Counted from the first letter of the stretch, positions 14,728 through 23,610 are shown. The stretch: DNA of 35,158 nt from Muribaculaceae bacterium (GCA_022510445.1 JAFLTN010000014.1:1-35158), one strand, 5' to 3'. Notes: generated by a model not told the origin, from the letters alone. A program made the numbers and translations.

Positions 14728-17484
14728 TCAGGAATCAAGAAGAAGATCAAGTGAAATGGGATCCATAAGCACAGCTCTGGGCTTTCCACCCTGAGCCGGC
14801 CCCACAATACCCGCAGCTTCCAGTTGATCCATAATCTTTCCTGCTCTGTTATACCCTATTGAATATCTCCGTTGCAATGAAGAAGTGGATGCGTTGTTTG
14901 AAGTGACAACAAGTCTTGCCACTTCTTCAAAAAGGGGATCTCTTTCTGTAGAAAGGGATGTTTCTCCCGCTCCCTCACCATCAGATTTACCTGTCAACGG
15001 TTCCGGGAGAATATAAGCCCCATCGGCATAAGGCTGTCGGGCTATGTAATCCACAATTGATTCTACTTCCGGAGTGTCGATAAAGGCACATTGTACTCTC
15101 GTCATAGGGCCGCTGTTACTAATGAGCATATCACCCCGGCCAATCAATTGTTGGGCGCCCGTTGTATCAAGTATTGTTTTACTGTCGACACCTGATGAAA
15201 CCTTAAAGGCCATTCGGGCCGGGAAATTTGCTTTAATAATACCGGTAATAACGTTAGTAGAAGGTCTCTGGGTTGCAATAATAACGTGCATCCCCACGGC
15301 TCTGGCCTTTTGTGCAAGTCTGGCAATAGGCACTTCCACCTCCTTACCGGCTGTCATAATCAAATCACTGAACTCATCAACAATAACAACAATATAAGGC
15401 AAATATCTATGTCCTTCCAGGGGATTCAGCTTTTTCTCCTTTATCTTTTCATTATATTCTATGATATTTCTTGCATGTGCTTCTTTCAATAGCTGGTACC
15501 GGTTATCCATCTCTATGCAAAGAGAACTGAGAGTAGCCACCACCTTATCCATATCTGTGATGATGGAATCTTCAGCACCGGGTATTTTTGCAAGATAATG
15601 TGATTCAATCTTGGCATAAAGACTGAATTCAACCTGCTTGGGGTCGACCATGACAAATTTCAGTTCATCGGGACGCTTGTTGTATAAAAGTGAGGCTATG
15701 ATTGCATTAAGGCCCACTGATTTTCCCTGCCCTGTAGCACCCGCAACCAACAAGTGTGGCATTTTGGCAAGATCTGCTATAAAGACCTCGTTTGAAATCG
15801 TTGACCCTACTGCGAGAGGCAGTTGATATTTCGATTCCTGGTATTTCTTTGACTTAAGGACGGTTCTCATTGAAACTGTCTGAGGATCTTTGTTTGCCAC
15901 TTCTATACCTACTGTCCCCTTCCCTGGAATGGGTGCAATGATCCTTACTCCTTCAGCTGCCAGACTCAACGCTATATCATCGACAAGTGACCGGATTTTT
16001 GCAACCCTGACACCTTTATCCGGGACTATTTCATAAAGTGTCACAGTTGGGCCGATGGTAGCTTCGATGCTTGTGATCGGTATATCAAAATCAAGAAGCG
16101 TGTGCTTGATCCTTTCCTTGTTCTCAAGCTGTTCTTCAGCATCCACCGTTACCTTTACCTCACCGGCTCTAAGGATATCGAAAGGAGGGAATTTATAAGG
16201 ATAGGATCCGGGACTGAAATCCGGATTTTTTGTTGTCTTGCCTGTAACCTGGGATATAGTGTTGGTATTTACAACCATCGGGATGTTGTCTCCGTTTTCA
16301 TCACCTTCGGCTGTATCTTTCAGACCATCCATATTCTCCTGCGAATTTGCTATATCATCTGCAGAGTCTTGTTTTGTCCGACCGGTTATTAAATCCGTCT
16401 GTTGAATTGAAATTTCCTCTTCTTCCGCGTTTTCAGTTTCTTCCAAGACATAGGTTTCAGGTAAATTCACATCCCCGGTTTCATCGGGATTTTCATCCTC
16501 GCTATCTTCTATGGCGTAGGATTCAGGATCCTCCTCACCAATGTCGGGAAGGTTGGCATACAGGCCTGTTTCCGAATCATCAAAAACCATCTGGGATAGG
16601 AGATCTTCGTCAGAATTATCGGAATTGTTCTCTTTATTTGTAAGAGGTTCACCGGTGTCTTCAAAATGTCTCATCTCTTCAATTTCTCTTTCCCTTTCAA
16701 GTCTTTCGCGTCGTTCGGCCTCTTTTATTCTTCTTATTTCCAGACGTTTTGCGCGGACTTTCATAATCCATTTCACCACATCGCGCATACAGATAAGCAC
16801 AAAACAGCAAATCATGAAAATACAAAGAATTACTGCTCCGGTCCATCCGAGAAAATGTATCACAAATTCGTTGACATATCTTCCATGATATCCACCCCAG
16901 TTCACAGAAGATTGCATACCTATAGTCACCAGTCCAACTATCAGGGATAACGTGATCAGGGCCACAAGGCATTTCACCGTAAAATTAACCGATTTAAAAC
17001 GAGGTTTCCCTACAAGTTGTTTGAGCGCCATGGCAAACAACCACACAATTATGACAAAGGATCCTAAGCCGAAACATTCATTTATAAGGAATTCCGATAG
17101 CCTTGCCCCTCCTTCTCCGCCTGCATTTGCAACATCTCCCGATAACCCGATTCCGGTATTAGTTATTTCTGATTGATCGGCTACACAAGTAACAAAATAG
17201 GATATGAAGGATACTGCAATATAAACGGCAAGGAAGCCCATAAAGAGACCTAAAAGCCATTTTGCAGTCTGGCTGCTCATAAAATCTTTTGTCTTCTGAA
17301 AAAATGAAGGATTTTGAGTCTCTTTTCTCGTTCTGGATTTTTTTTCTGAAGGTTTCTTAGGTTTATTTTTCTTTAGTGACACATCGTTATTGACACCATT
17401 ATCTTTTGGTGCGGACATAACGTCTTCATTGACAGATGTATCTGTCTCAGGAATGGTCGGATTGAAAGTTTCGTATCGTCTCAT
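14728..17484 (-). CDS. ftsK: DNA translocase FtsK/SpoIIIE
   Basis: A 918-residue membrane-anchored DNA pump that clears and unlinks chromosome termini at the division septum. The N-terminal part carries a basic tail (residues 1-70), then about four membrane segments to about 245. A long acidic linker rich in E, D and N follows (about 270-430). The motor domain has Walker A GATGQGKS (582-589) and Walker B IVVIVDEFSDLI (D703), with the FtsK feature IIATQRPSTNVITG. The C-terminal winged-helix gamma domain is about 850-918 (SLQRRYSIGYNRAGKIMDQL). In E. coli the gamma domain reads the KOPS orientation motif. The length is normal for Bacteroidetes. It is the first gene of the ftsK-lolA-trxB run. 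Confidence 0.97.
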   Translation of the reverse strand: MRRYETFNPTIPETDTSVNEDVMSAPKDNGVNNDVSLKKNKPKKPSEKKSRTRKETQNPSFFQKTKDFMSSQTAKWLLGLFMGFLAVYIAVSFISYFVTCVADQSEITNTGIGLSGDVANAGGEGGARLSEFLINECFGLGSFVIIVWLFAMALKQLVGKPRFKSVNFTVKCLVALITLSLIVGLVTIGMQSSVNWGGYHGRYVNEFVIHFLGWTGAVILCIFMICCFVLICMRDVVKWIMKVRAKRLEIRRIKEAERRERLEREREIEEMRHFEDTGEPLTNKENNSDNSDEDLLSQMVFDDSETGLYANLPDIGEEDPESYAIEDSEDENPDETGDVNLPETYVLEETENAEEEEISIQQTDLITGRTKQDSADDIANSQENMDGLKDTAEGDENGDNIPMVVNTNTISQVTGKTTKNPDFSPGSYPYKFPPFDILRAGEVKVTVDAEEQLENKERIKHTLLDFDIPITSIEATIGPTVTLYEIVPDKGVRVAKIRSLVDDIALSLAAEGVRIIAPIPGKGTVGIEVANKDPQTVSMRTVLKSKKYQESKYQLPLAVGSTISNEVFIADLAKMPHLLVAGATGQGKSVGLNAIIASLLYNKRPDELKFVMVDPKQVEFSLYAKIESHYLAKIPGAEDSIITDMDKVVATLSSLCIEMDNRYQLLKEAHARNIIEYNEKIKEKKLNPLEGHRYLPYIVVIVDEFSDLIMTAGKEVEVPIARLAQKARAVGMHVIIATQRPSTNVITGIIKANFPARMAFKVSSGVDSKTILDTTGAQQLIGRGDMLISNSGPMTRVQCAFIDTPEVESIVDYIARQPYADGAYILPEPLTGKSDGEGAGETSLSTERDPLFEEVARLVVTSNNASTSSLQRRYSIGYNRAGKIMDQLEAAGIVGPAQGGKPRAVLMDPISLDLLLDS

Positions 17485-17543
17485 TATGAAGGTTTACATA
17501 AGACTCTGATTTTTAACTAAAATTAGGGAACGGAGTCTAACTG

Positions 17544-17551
17544 CAAAGTTA
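17544..17551 (-). promoter_or_regulatory. Putative -7 element of ftsK
   Basis: TAACTTTG on the minus strand, about 60 bases before the ftsK ATG. The -33 region has no clear TTTG at 19-21 bases. Confidence 0.4.
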
Positions 17552-17603
17552 CCAAAAAAGAGTTTAATTTTTAGGCCTTATTACACAATTTTGTTAACCA
17601 TGG

Positions 17604-17640
17604 TTATAAAAAAGCTGCCCCCGAAAAAAGAGCAGCTTTC
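17604..17640 (-). terminator. Intrinsic terminator after pnp
   Basis: On the minus strand, AAAGCTGC pairs with GCAGCTTT. The stem can extend inward by G-U pairs, and a run of T follows directly. It begins 26 bases past the pnp stop. Confidence 0.8.
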
Positions 17641-17665
17641 TTAATTGAAGTTGTTATGTTGTTAT

Positions 17666-20032
17666 TTATTCTCTGTCATCATAATTTCTGGGAGTGAAAC
17701 GCCTTGGAGCTCCTCCATCACGACGCTGACCGTTATTTCTTCCTCCATTTGTGCCATTCTCACGCGGCTGACGCGGCATATTTCCATTGTTTTCGAAACG
17801 ACGGGGACGATTTTCTCCTCCTTCACGCCTTTGTGAATGCTCCCCTCCTTCTCTACGCGGACGTGACTCTCTCTCCACATAGCCTTCAGGTTTTTCGGTA
17901 AGCACTCTCATTGAAAGACGATATTTACCAGTCTTCTTGTCGATCTCAATAAGTTTGACTTTTACTTTGTCTCCCTCCTTTAAGCCACTCTGATCCATTG
18001 TATCTAAGCGGTTCCAGGATATCTCACTTATATGCAGAAGACCATCTCTTCCCGGCATAAATTCAACAAAAGCTCCGAAATCAAGGATTGAACGGACAGT
18101 TCCGTCGTACACTTCGCCTTCTTCTGGCTGAGCCACTATTGCCTTGATTTTAGCAAGAGCTTCTTCGATACCGGCTTTTTCTTTTGAAGCGATCTCAACT
18201 TTACCTATACCAAGCTTTTCATCCTCCTCAATTGAAATTACAGTGCCTGTTTCTTCCTGGATTCCCTGTATTATCTTACCTTGAGGACCGATAACGGCGC
18301 CAATAAGTTCTTTCGGGATTTCGAGAGTAATGATGCGAGGCACATGAGGTTTGTAATCTTCACGGGGTTCAGGTATTGTATCTTTGATGATATTAAGTAT
18401 GTGCATTCTTCCCTGACGTGCTTGTTCGAGAGCCTTTTCAAGGATTTCATAACTTAAACCATCACATTTAATATCCATTTGGGTTGCAGTGATACCCTTT
18501 TCAGTTCCGGTTACCTTGAAGTCCATGTCTCCAAGATGATCTTCGTCACCAAGTATATCAGACAAAACTGCATATTTAACAGCCCCTTTATCGGAAATAA
18601 GACCCATTGCCACTCCCGCAACAGGGCGCTTCATCTTAACTCCGGCATCCAGAAGAGCCAATGTGCCACCACATACTGTTGCCATCGAAGAAGAACCATT
18701 GCTTTCCAAAATATCGGATACAATTCGGCAAGTATAAGGGAAGTCTTCAGGGAACATACGTTTAAGTGCCCTATGAGCCAGATTTCCATGACCTATTTCC
18801 CTTCTGCCAACGCCTCTCTGTGCTTTGGCCTCTCCGGTTGAGAATGGAGGGAAGTTATAATGAAGAAGAAATCTTTCCTTGCTTTGATTCAGAACATCAT
18901 CAACTATCTTTTCATCTAATGTTGTGCCGAGTGTAGCTGTAACAAGAGCCTGGGTTTCGCCTCTTGTAAAAACAGCTGCACCGTGAGGCCCAGGAAGATA
19001 GTCTATTTCACACCAGATTGGCCTGATTTCGGTTGTTTTTCTTCCGTCAAGACGCACTCCTTCATCAAGCACACATCGACGCATCGCCTCTTTTTCTACG
19101 TCATGGTAATAACGTTTCACCATGGCTATACGTTGTTCGGGTGTATAATTAGCAAGCTGTTCTTCCGTCATTTCCGGAAGATTTTCTATATATTCGTCGA
19201 CAATTGCCTTAAAACTATCAGCCCTCCAATGCTTGTCGGCATTTCCTGCCCTGGCTATTTCATATGCCTTGGCATAACATTTTTCTTCAACATCTTTGCG
19301 GAGATCTTCATCATTGATCTCATGATTATATTCACGCTTAATCTCTTTCCCCGCCTCTTTCATCAGCTCGAGCTGAGCCACGCAATGTTTCTTTATTTCG
19401 TCATGGGCAACTTTAAGGGCTTCAAGAAGCTCTGCTTCAGAAACCTCGTTCATCTCCCCTTCCACCATCATGATGTTATCATAGGTGGCACCAACCATGA
19501 GTTCTATATCTGAACGTTCTATCTGATCAAAAGTGGGATTTATGACCCATTCGCCGTCAACTCTGGCAACTCTGACTTCAGAGATCGGACCTTCAAAAGG
19601 AACATCACTGCACATCAGGGCAGCAGAAGCTGCTATACCTGCAAGAGCATCCGGAGCATCATTCTCATCAGCTGAAAAGAGTGTTACATTTACAAATGTT
19701 TCAGCATGATAATTCGACGGGAAAAGTGGACGGAGAACCCTGTCTACAAGTCGTGATGTAAGAATTTCATAATCGCTGGCGCGTCCCTCTCTTTTCAGGA
19801 AACCGCCCGGATAACGTCCTATAGAGGAATATTTTTCCTTATATTCCACTGTCAAGGGCATAAAATCGACGCCTTCATTGGCATCGGCCGCAGAACACAC
19901 TGTGGCCAGAAGCATGGTGTTTCCCATGCGGACTTCAACGGCACCATCGGCTTGTTTTGCTAATTTGCCCGTCTCTATCGTTATCTGACGGCCGTCGGGC
20001 AATGCGATGGTTTTCTTTACTGGCTTTAACAT
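17666..20032 (-). CDS. pnp: Polyribonucleotide nucleotidyltransferase (PNPase)
   Basis: A 788-residue phosphorolytic 3'-5' exoribonuclease. Two RNase PH domains surround a helical linker. The second contains [32 protein letters not shown] and the active-site [16 protein letters not shown] domain follows, with its GxxG loop in [11 protein letters not shown] (about residue 580), then an S1 domain ([17 protein letters not shown], about 640-710). After S1 there is a 68-residue tail (721-788) very rich in R, G, N and E, with repeated RREGG-like units, which makes the protein longer than the roughly 700-residue core. Such tails probably add unstructured RNA-binding capacity. The gene has its own promoter pattern upstream and a terminator downstream, so it is likely monocistronic. 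Confidence 0.98.
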   Translation of the reverse strand: MLKPVKKTIALPDGRQITIETGKLAKQADGAVEVRMGNTMLLATVCSAADANEGVDFMPLTVEYKEKYSSIGRYPGGFLKREGRASDYEILTSRLVDRVLRPLFPSNYHAETFVNVTLFSADENDAPDALAGIAASAALMCSDVPFEGPISEVRVARVDGEWVINPTFDQIERSDIELMVGATYDNIMMVEGEMNEVSEAELLEALKVAHDEIKKHCVAQLELMKEAGKEIKREYNHEINDEDLRKDVEEKCYAKAYEIARAGNADKHWRADSFKAIVDEYIENLPEMTEEQLANYTPEQRIAMVKRYYHDVEKEAMRRCVLDEGVRLDGRKTTEIRPIWCEIDYLPGPHGAAVFTRGETQALVTATLGTTLDEKIVDDVLNQSKERFLLHYNFPPFSTGEAKAQRGVGRREIGHGNLAHRALKRMFPEDFPYTCRIVSDILESNGSSSMATVCGGTLALLDAGVKMKRPVAGVAMGLISDKGAVKYAVLSDILGDEDHLGDMDFKVTGTEKGITATQMDIKCDGLSYEILEKALEQARQGRMHILNIIKDTIPEPREDYKPHVPRIITLEIPKELIGAVIGPQGKIIQGIQEETGTVISIEEDEKLGIGKVEIASKEKAGIEEALAKIKAIVAQPEEGEVYDGTVRSILDFGAFVEFMPGRDGLLHISEISWNRLDTMDQSGLKEGDKVKVKLIEIDKKTGKYRLSMRVLTEKPEGYVERESRPRREGGEHSQRREGGENRPRRFENNGNMPRQPRENGTNGGRNNGQRRDGGAPRRFTPRNYDDRE

Positions 20033-20062
20033 ATATTTTTTTTCTCTTCTTGAATTTCAGTG

Positions 20063-20094
20063 CAAAGTTACATAAAAAATGCCCCCATTTCAAA
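20063..20094 (-). promoter_or_regulatory. Promoter of pnp (Bacteroidetes consensus)
   Basis: On the minus strand, TTTG (20091-20094), a 20-base spacer and TAACTTTG (20063-20070) match the primary sigma consensus TTTG-N19/20-TAnnTTTG. The -7 box ends 30 bases before the pnp ATG. Confidence 0.75.
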
Positions 20095-20166
20095 TAGTTC
20101 CGATTTTCCCAATCGGGATATTTGAAATCGGGTTCCGTGTGCTGTTAAGCTTCAAATTTTTTTCAA

Positions 20167-20550
20167 TTAATTTTTACTTTTACAGCAAGCTCCCCCCTTT
20201 CCCGAACAGTTATTCTCTTTTTTGCAACATCCTCCCTCAGGAAATTCCGGACATGCAGCATTATCACCTTCTGATATTTCGGTTGCTGTATAGCCTATTT
20301 TGGAAAAGGCTTTCTCTATATTTTCCGGATTAGTCTTGTCGGCATCATAAGTCACCACTACTCGCTGTTGCGGTATGTTAGTCTCTATTTTCTTAACTCC
20401 TTTTTCAAAACGAAGGTTATCCTTTATCTTGTTTTCACAATTCTGGCAACTCATCGGAGGATTAGTCGTAACAACAAGTTCCTGAATATCTTTAGCGAAA
20501 ACTGAACTTACAAACAAACAAGCAAATAATGTCAGGATAAATTTTTTCAT
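20167..20550 (-). CDS. Exported heavy-metal-associated (HMA) domain protein with Cys-rich tail
   Basis: A 127-residue protein with a signal peptide (MKKFILTLFACLFVSSVFA, residues 1-19). One HMA-type ferredoxin-fold domain follows: metal loop MSCQNC with C35 and C38, then strands such as VVVTYDADKTNPENI and FSKIGYTAT. The last 30 or so residues hold six more cysteines as C, CC, C and CC within a Gly/Lys-rich context. The HMA loop suggests copper or another soft metal, and the tail could bind additional metal in the periplasm. No P-type ATPase or metal regulator is adjacent. It lies between rpmH and pnp on the same strand. Periplasmic location and metal identity are inferred. Confidence 0.88.
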   Translation of the reverse strand: MKKFILTLFACLFVSSVFAKDIQELVVTTNPPMSCQNCENKIKDNLRFEKGVKKIETNIPQQRVVVTYDADKTNPENIEKAFSKIGYTATEISEGDNAACPEFPEGGCCKKENNCSGKGGACCKSKN

Positions 20551-20625
20551 GAGTCGGAAGTTTTATTTTAATTAACGTTGCTATCTGGTTATAAATTGTA
20601 TGGTATCGAAGCATCCGGGACAGGA

Positions 20626-20633
20626 CAAACATA
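20626..20633 (-). promoter_or_regulatory. Putative -7 element of the HMA protein gene
   Basis: TATGTTTG on the minus strand fits TAnnTTTG and lies about 75 bases before the ATG. No matching -33 element is seen. Confidence 0.35.
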
Positions 20634-20655
20634 ATGAAATGTTTTAAAACAGAAT

Positions 20656-20680
20656 AGAGAGAGCCGATGAGACCCTCTCT
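20656..20680 (-). terminator. Weak hairpin downstream of rpmH
   Basis: AGAGAG pairs with CTCTCT across an 11-13 base loop, 29 bases past the rpmH stop. On the minus strand a broken T-rich stretch (CTATTCTGTTTT) follows. It is a plausible but weak terminator. Confidence 0.4.
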
Positions 20681-20708
20681 GCTAAAAGTTTACCGCAGAA
20701 GTAAAGGA

Positions 20709-20864
20709 TTATTTACTTGCCAGACGGTCAGAAACTGTGAGAGATGCGCGACCTTTAGCGCGACGACGTGATAAAACTTTACGACCGTCTTTGGTGGCCA
20801 TTCTTTCACGGAATCCGTGTTTGTTTACCCTTCTACGGTTGGAGGGTTGATATGTTCTTTTCAT
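20709..20864 (-). CDS. rpmH: 50S ribosomal protein L34
   Basis: A 51-residue, very basic protein translated from the minus strand. It begins [18 protein letters not shown] and continues [21 protein letters not shown], the textbook L34 sequence, ending in SDRLASK. The length is normal. A full consensus promoter lies just upstream (20899-20930). It sits 116 bases downstream of rsmG on the same strand, and no rnpA or yidC follows, unlike the classical rpmH-rnpA cluster; the next gene downstream is the HMA protein. Confidence 0.97.
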   Translation of the reverse strand: MKRTYQPSNRRRVNKHGFRERMATKDGRKVLSRRRAKGRASLTVSDRLASK

Positions 20865-20898
20865 TGCTGAGGATATTTAATTCGTTTTCTTCGGACTG

Positions 20899-20930
20899 CA
20901 AAGTTAAATAATAAGTTTCATTTATGCAAA
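20899..20930 (-). promoter_or_regulatory. Promoter of rpmH (Bacteroidetes consensus)
   Basis: On the minus strand, TTTG (20927-20930), a 20-base spacer and TAACTTTG (20899-20906). The -7 box ends 34 bases before the rpmH ATG. Confidence 0.75.
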
Positions 20931-20980
20931 TGGCCCAATTAAGCTGTTAATTCTGAGGTGCCAGAACCTTAAATTACATA

Positions 20981-21598
20981 TTAAAGCACTGTGTAGACAA
21001 TCTTCTTTGTAGAGAAAAAAGGTTCCTCAAAATAATTCGTGATATCAATGATTTCGCTTTTTGATGCATAGGGAGCTAATTCACTACCTAATTCACCACC
21101 TTTCAAGGCAATCAGTCCGTTAGGCAACGCATTAAAATTTGTCTTTGATATATTTTTTCTTACAGCTTTGATGAGTATAGGAAGTTCAGCTACCGCTCTT
21201 GATACTACAAAATCGAATTTATCATGACATTCACCCATGTCACCATGCTGGGTGGTAACATTTTTAAGTCCTAATTCATCTGCTATCTCCCGGGCTATTT
21301 TCACTTTCTTTCCAATTCTGTCGATTAAATGAAAACTTACTTCCGGAAACATAACTGCAAGAGGCAAACCTGGCAACCCGCCGCCTGTCCCTAAATCTAC
21401 TATTCGTGTGCCATCTTTAAAATGTATATATTTTGCTATTGAGAGGGAATGAAGGATATGATTTATGGAAATGTTTTCTATATCTTTCCGCGAAATAACA
21501 TTAACCTGGTTATTTTTATCCTTGAAAAGTTGCTCCATTTTATGCAACTTCTCTTCTTGTTCGGAGGTTATGTAAGGGAAATATTTTTTATAATCCAT
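20981..21598 (-). CDS. rsmG: 16S rRNA (guanine527-N7)-methyltransferase RsmG/GidB
   Basis: A 205-residue SAM-dependent methyltransferase that modifies G527 of 16S rRNA. The SAM-binding motif IVDLGTGGGLPGLPLAV lies at about 66-82, followed by FHLIDRIGKKV and the later DFVVSRAVAELP strand, all typical of RsmG. I start it at the ATG at 21598 (MDYKKYFPYIT); the frame extends three codons to a TTG with no support. It follows the MBL hydrolase gene by 56 bases and precedes rpmH by 116 bases. The length matches the family. Confidence 0.95.
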   Translation of the reverse strand: MDYKKYFPYITSEQEEKLHKMEQLFKDKNNQVNVISRKDIENISINHILHSLSIAKYIHFKDGTRIVDLGTGGGLPGLPLAVMFPEVSFHLIDRIGKKVKIAREIADELGLKNVTTQHGDMGECHDKFDFVVSRAVAELPILIKAVRKNISKTNFNALPNGLIALKGGELGSELAPYASKSEIIDITNYFEEPFFSTKKIVYTVL

Positions 21599-21654
21599 AA
21601 TAATCAAAATTCATTATTATTATTTTAAGATGGCTCCAACAACCATAGCATGAC

Positions 21655-22293
21655 TCATAGAAACGGGTTAGATCTCTTCTCCTCTCCGATTGTAGTGGAG
21701 GGTCCATGGCCGGGAAAAACTACTGTATTTTCCGGAAGAGTCATCAATCTGGAAGTGATGTTTTCAATTAATTCTCTATAATTTCCACCAGGAAGATCTG
21801 TTCTGCCGATGCTTCCCTGAAATAAAGCATCTCCCGAAATTAAAAAATCATCCTGTTTATCGTATAGACAGATACTTCCCTTAGAGTGACCGGGAACCTC
21901 TATTACTTCAAGGGCACCGTTACCGATCTTTATCTTATCACCATCCTTCAGATAGCTGCTTATTGCAATTTCTCCCGGTTTAATTTCCAGTCCGAACATC
22001 TTGGCCTGAAGGTCTATCTGTTTACCCATTGATTCGTCGCCCGGATGAGCCAACAAAGGCACACCGTATTTTTCCTTTAAATGTGGCACACCGACAACAT
22101 GATCTATATGAAGATGGGTGTTGATTATATTGGTGAGTTTCAAATTGTTTCGCTCTATAAAGCCATTAATTGCAGCTTCCTCTTCCGGGGTTGACATCCC
22201 TGGATCGATAATCACACATTCAAGGCTGGCGGGGTCATAAACTAAATATGTATTGATGCCAAAAAGGCCGAACTGAAATAAAACCACTTTCAT
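21655..22293 (-). CDS. MBL-fold metallo-hydrolase (glyoxalase II-like)
   Basis: A 212-residue metallo-beta-lactamase fold hydrolase. The zinc motif THLHIDHVVG (residues 59-68: H60, H62, D64, H65) is intact, followed by EVPGHSKGSICLY, the SGDALFQGSIGRTDLPGGNY region with the bridging Asp, and the final FPGHGPSTTIGEEK histidine. This is the YcbL/GloB-like group that hydrolyses thioesters such as S-lactoylglutathione or related compounds. It lacks the separate C-terminal glutathione-binding domain of true glyoxalase II, so the physiological substrate is uncertain. It lies 33 bases downstream of the DUF3108 gene and is probably co-transcribed with it. Confidence 0.9.
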   Translation of the reverse strand: MKVVLFQFGLFGINTYLVYDPASLECVIIDPGMSTPEEEAAINGFIERNNLKLTNIINTHLHIDHVVGVPHLKEKYGVPLLAHPGDESMGKQIDLQAKMFGLEIKPGEIAISSYLKDGDKIKIGNGALEVIEVPGHSKGSICLYDKQDDFLISGDALFQGSIGRTDLPGGNYRELIENITSRLMTLPENTVVFPGHGPSTTIGEEKRSNPFL

Positions 22294-22326
22294 ATTAGCT
22301 GTTATTTTGGGGTATAGATTTGGTTT

Positions 22327-23082
22327 TTATGGCACGTAAGTACACCTTACCTGTCCTAATGGCAGGCTTCCTACCACCAATAGCGGGATATGGGAAGAGT
22401 CTGTGGAAATCCAGCAATCTATATCGTCACTTGATTTTTTCCCGCCTCCCGAAGTAAAATTGAATACTATATGCCACGCTTCCCTTTCCGATTTGTCTTT
22501 AAGTTTTATTTTCTCCTTTCCGAGACATTTTACTGTCAGCTTTTCAACCATTGTTCCTGAAAAAAGAGTTGTCTTTACGGTTTCTCCTTTTGTAAGAGAC
22601 GAATAGTCGATATTTCTTAGAAAAAAGAATACGCTCAGCATATCATACACAGGATTCTCTCCTTCCAGATCCTGTTCACTCATCTTTATAGACCCGTCTT
22701 TTTTCTGACGGAACTTCTTGGAATGTCCTGTGACATGGTGACCGTTATACTTGAAAGAAATATCATCACGGCTGTATTTCCCGTTTTCATGGGCTATTTT
22801 TGTGTAATGAGTAGGCATAAAACGGTCTTTCCCGACATCAGAAATTAAAGTGTCTCTGACCTTGAACAACTTATCTGCCCAAGGACGTGTTTTGCCGGTC
22901 AGTTTTAACTCATACCCGTTATTTTTGGGAGTCATGGTTATAGTTGCATCGCCGGAATCCTTATGAATAAGACCCCACTTATAGGAAATAACATAGTGCA
23001 GCGTTTCAATGGGGTTAGAGGCTTGTAACTTGAAAGATAAGAGTAGAAGAAAAAGAAATATTAAATATTTAGCTATTTTCAT
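22327..23082 (-). CDS. DUF3108 domain protein, exported
   Basis: A 251-residue protein with a signal peptide (MKIAKYLIFLFLLLLSFKLQAS). I start it at the ATG at 23082, which directly precedes that signal sequence; the frame runs nine codons further to an unsupported TTG. The mature part matches DUF3108: HYVISYKWGLIHKDSGDATI near the start, the repeated strand pattern, and the ending CWISTDSSHIPLLVVGSLPLG. The fold is thought to be a LolA/LolB-like beta structure in the periplasm, but no function is established. It lies between thioredoxin and the MBL hydrolase, both on the same strand; a terminator separates it from thioredoxin. Confidence 0.85.
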   Translation of the reverse strand: MKIAKYLIFLFLLLLSFKLQASNPIETLHYVISYKWGLIHKDSGDATITMTPKNNGYELKLTGKTRPWADKLFKVRDTLISDVGKDRFMPTHYTKIAHENGKYSRDDISFKYNGHHVTGHSKKFRQKKDGSIKMSEQDLEGENPVYDMLSVFFFLRNIDYSSLTKGETVKTTLFSGTMVEKLTVKCLGKEKIKLKDKSEREAWHIVFNFTSGGGKKSSDDIDCWISTDSSHIPLLVVGSLPLGQVRCTYVP

Positions 23083-23130
23083 ATCAACATTTTTACGGGA
23101 ATTTGACAATCAGGACCCGTATAAGTTTAA

Positions 23131-23166
23131 CGAAAAACAGGCATGCCAATTATATATTGACATGCC
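23131..23166 (-). terminator. Intrinsic terminator after trxA
   Basis: GGCATGTCAAT pairs with ATTGGCATGCC on the minus strand, giving 11 pairs with one G-U around a 5-base loop. TGTTTTTCG follows. It lies 35 bases past the trxA stop and upstream of the DUF3108 gene. Confidence 0.75.
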
Positions 23167-23201
23167 AACACGTAAATACCAATTAATCTATTCAAAGTAT
23201 T

Positions 23202-23498
23202 TTACACGTATTCGTTTATTATCTGTTCAAGCGCTCCGGCTTCCTGATAACCGCTTTGACGCCATTCCATTTTACCTTTCTTGAAGATCATTAAAGTAGG
23301 CACTGACCTAACATTATATAAGGCTGCCAGTTCCTGATTTTTGTCAATGTCAATTTTTATGATTCTCACTTTGTCGCCCAAAAGTCCGTGGAGTTCATCA
23401 AGAACCGGGTGCATCATTTTACACGGTCCACACCATGTGGCAAAAAAATCGACCAATACAGGCTTTTCGGAATTGATAATATCTTCAAACTTTTCCAT
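23202..23498 (-). CDS. trxA: Thioredoxin
   Basis: A 98-residue cytosolic dithiol reductant. The active site WCGPC (C23, C26) sits in VDFFATWCGPCKMMHP, and the cis-proline is in SVPTLMIFKKGK. There is no signal peptide. It is a few residues shorter at the N-terminus than E. coli thioredoxin, which is common in Bacteroidetes. Its reductase gene (trxB) is on the same strand at 12908-13855. It is transcribed divergently from glutamine synthetase across a 168-base gap, and an intrinsic terminator follows it. Confidence 0.96.
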   Translation of the reverse strand: MEKFEDIINSEKPVLVDFFATWCGPCKMMHPVLDELHGLLGDKVRIIKIDIDKNQELAALYNVRSVPTLMIFKKGKMEWRQSGYQEAGALEQIINEYV

Positions 23499-23579
23499 AA
23501 TTTCTGTTTTTTTAATGGTTGTTTATACTAAAACAATTCCATATTAAATAGGTTCAGGATAATTTTCAATATTTCAAAC

Positions 23580-23610
23580 TTTGCAGTTTTAAGTTTTATG
23601 ATTATTTTTG
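23580..23610 (+). promoter_or_regulatory. Promoter of glutamine synthetase (exact Bacteroidetes consensus)
   Basis: TTTG (23580-23583), exactly 19 bases of spacer, then TATTTTTG (23603-23610). This matches the primary sigma consensus at every defined base and spacing, and the leader to the ATG is about 50 bases. Confidence 0.8.

Noticed and set aside
18983..19513. Open frame of 176 codons on the plus strand
   Set aside because: Antisense to the strongly conserved PNPase core, with no family resemblance. It is a shadow frame.
20105..20145. Repeated CCCGATT/AATCGGG pieces downstream of the HMA gene
   Set aside because: Several short alternative pairings are possible but there is no T-run and no single stable structure, so I do not call a terminator or riboswitch.
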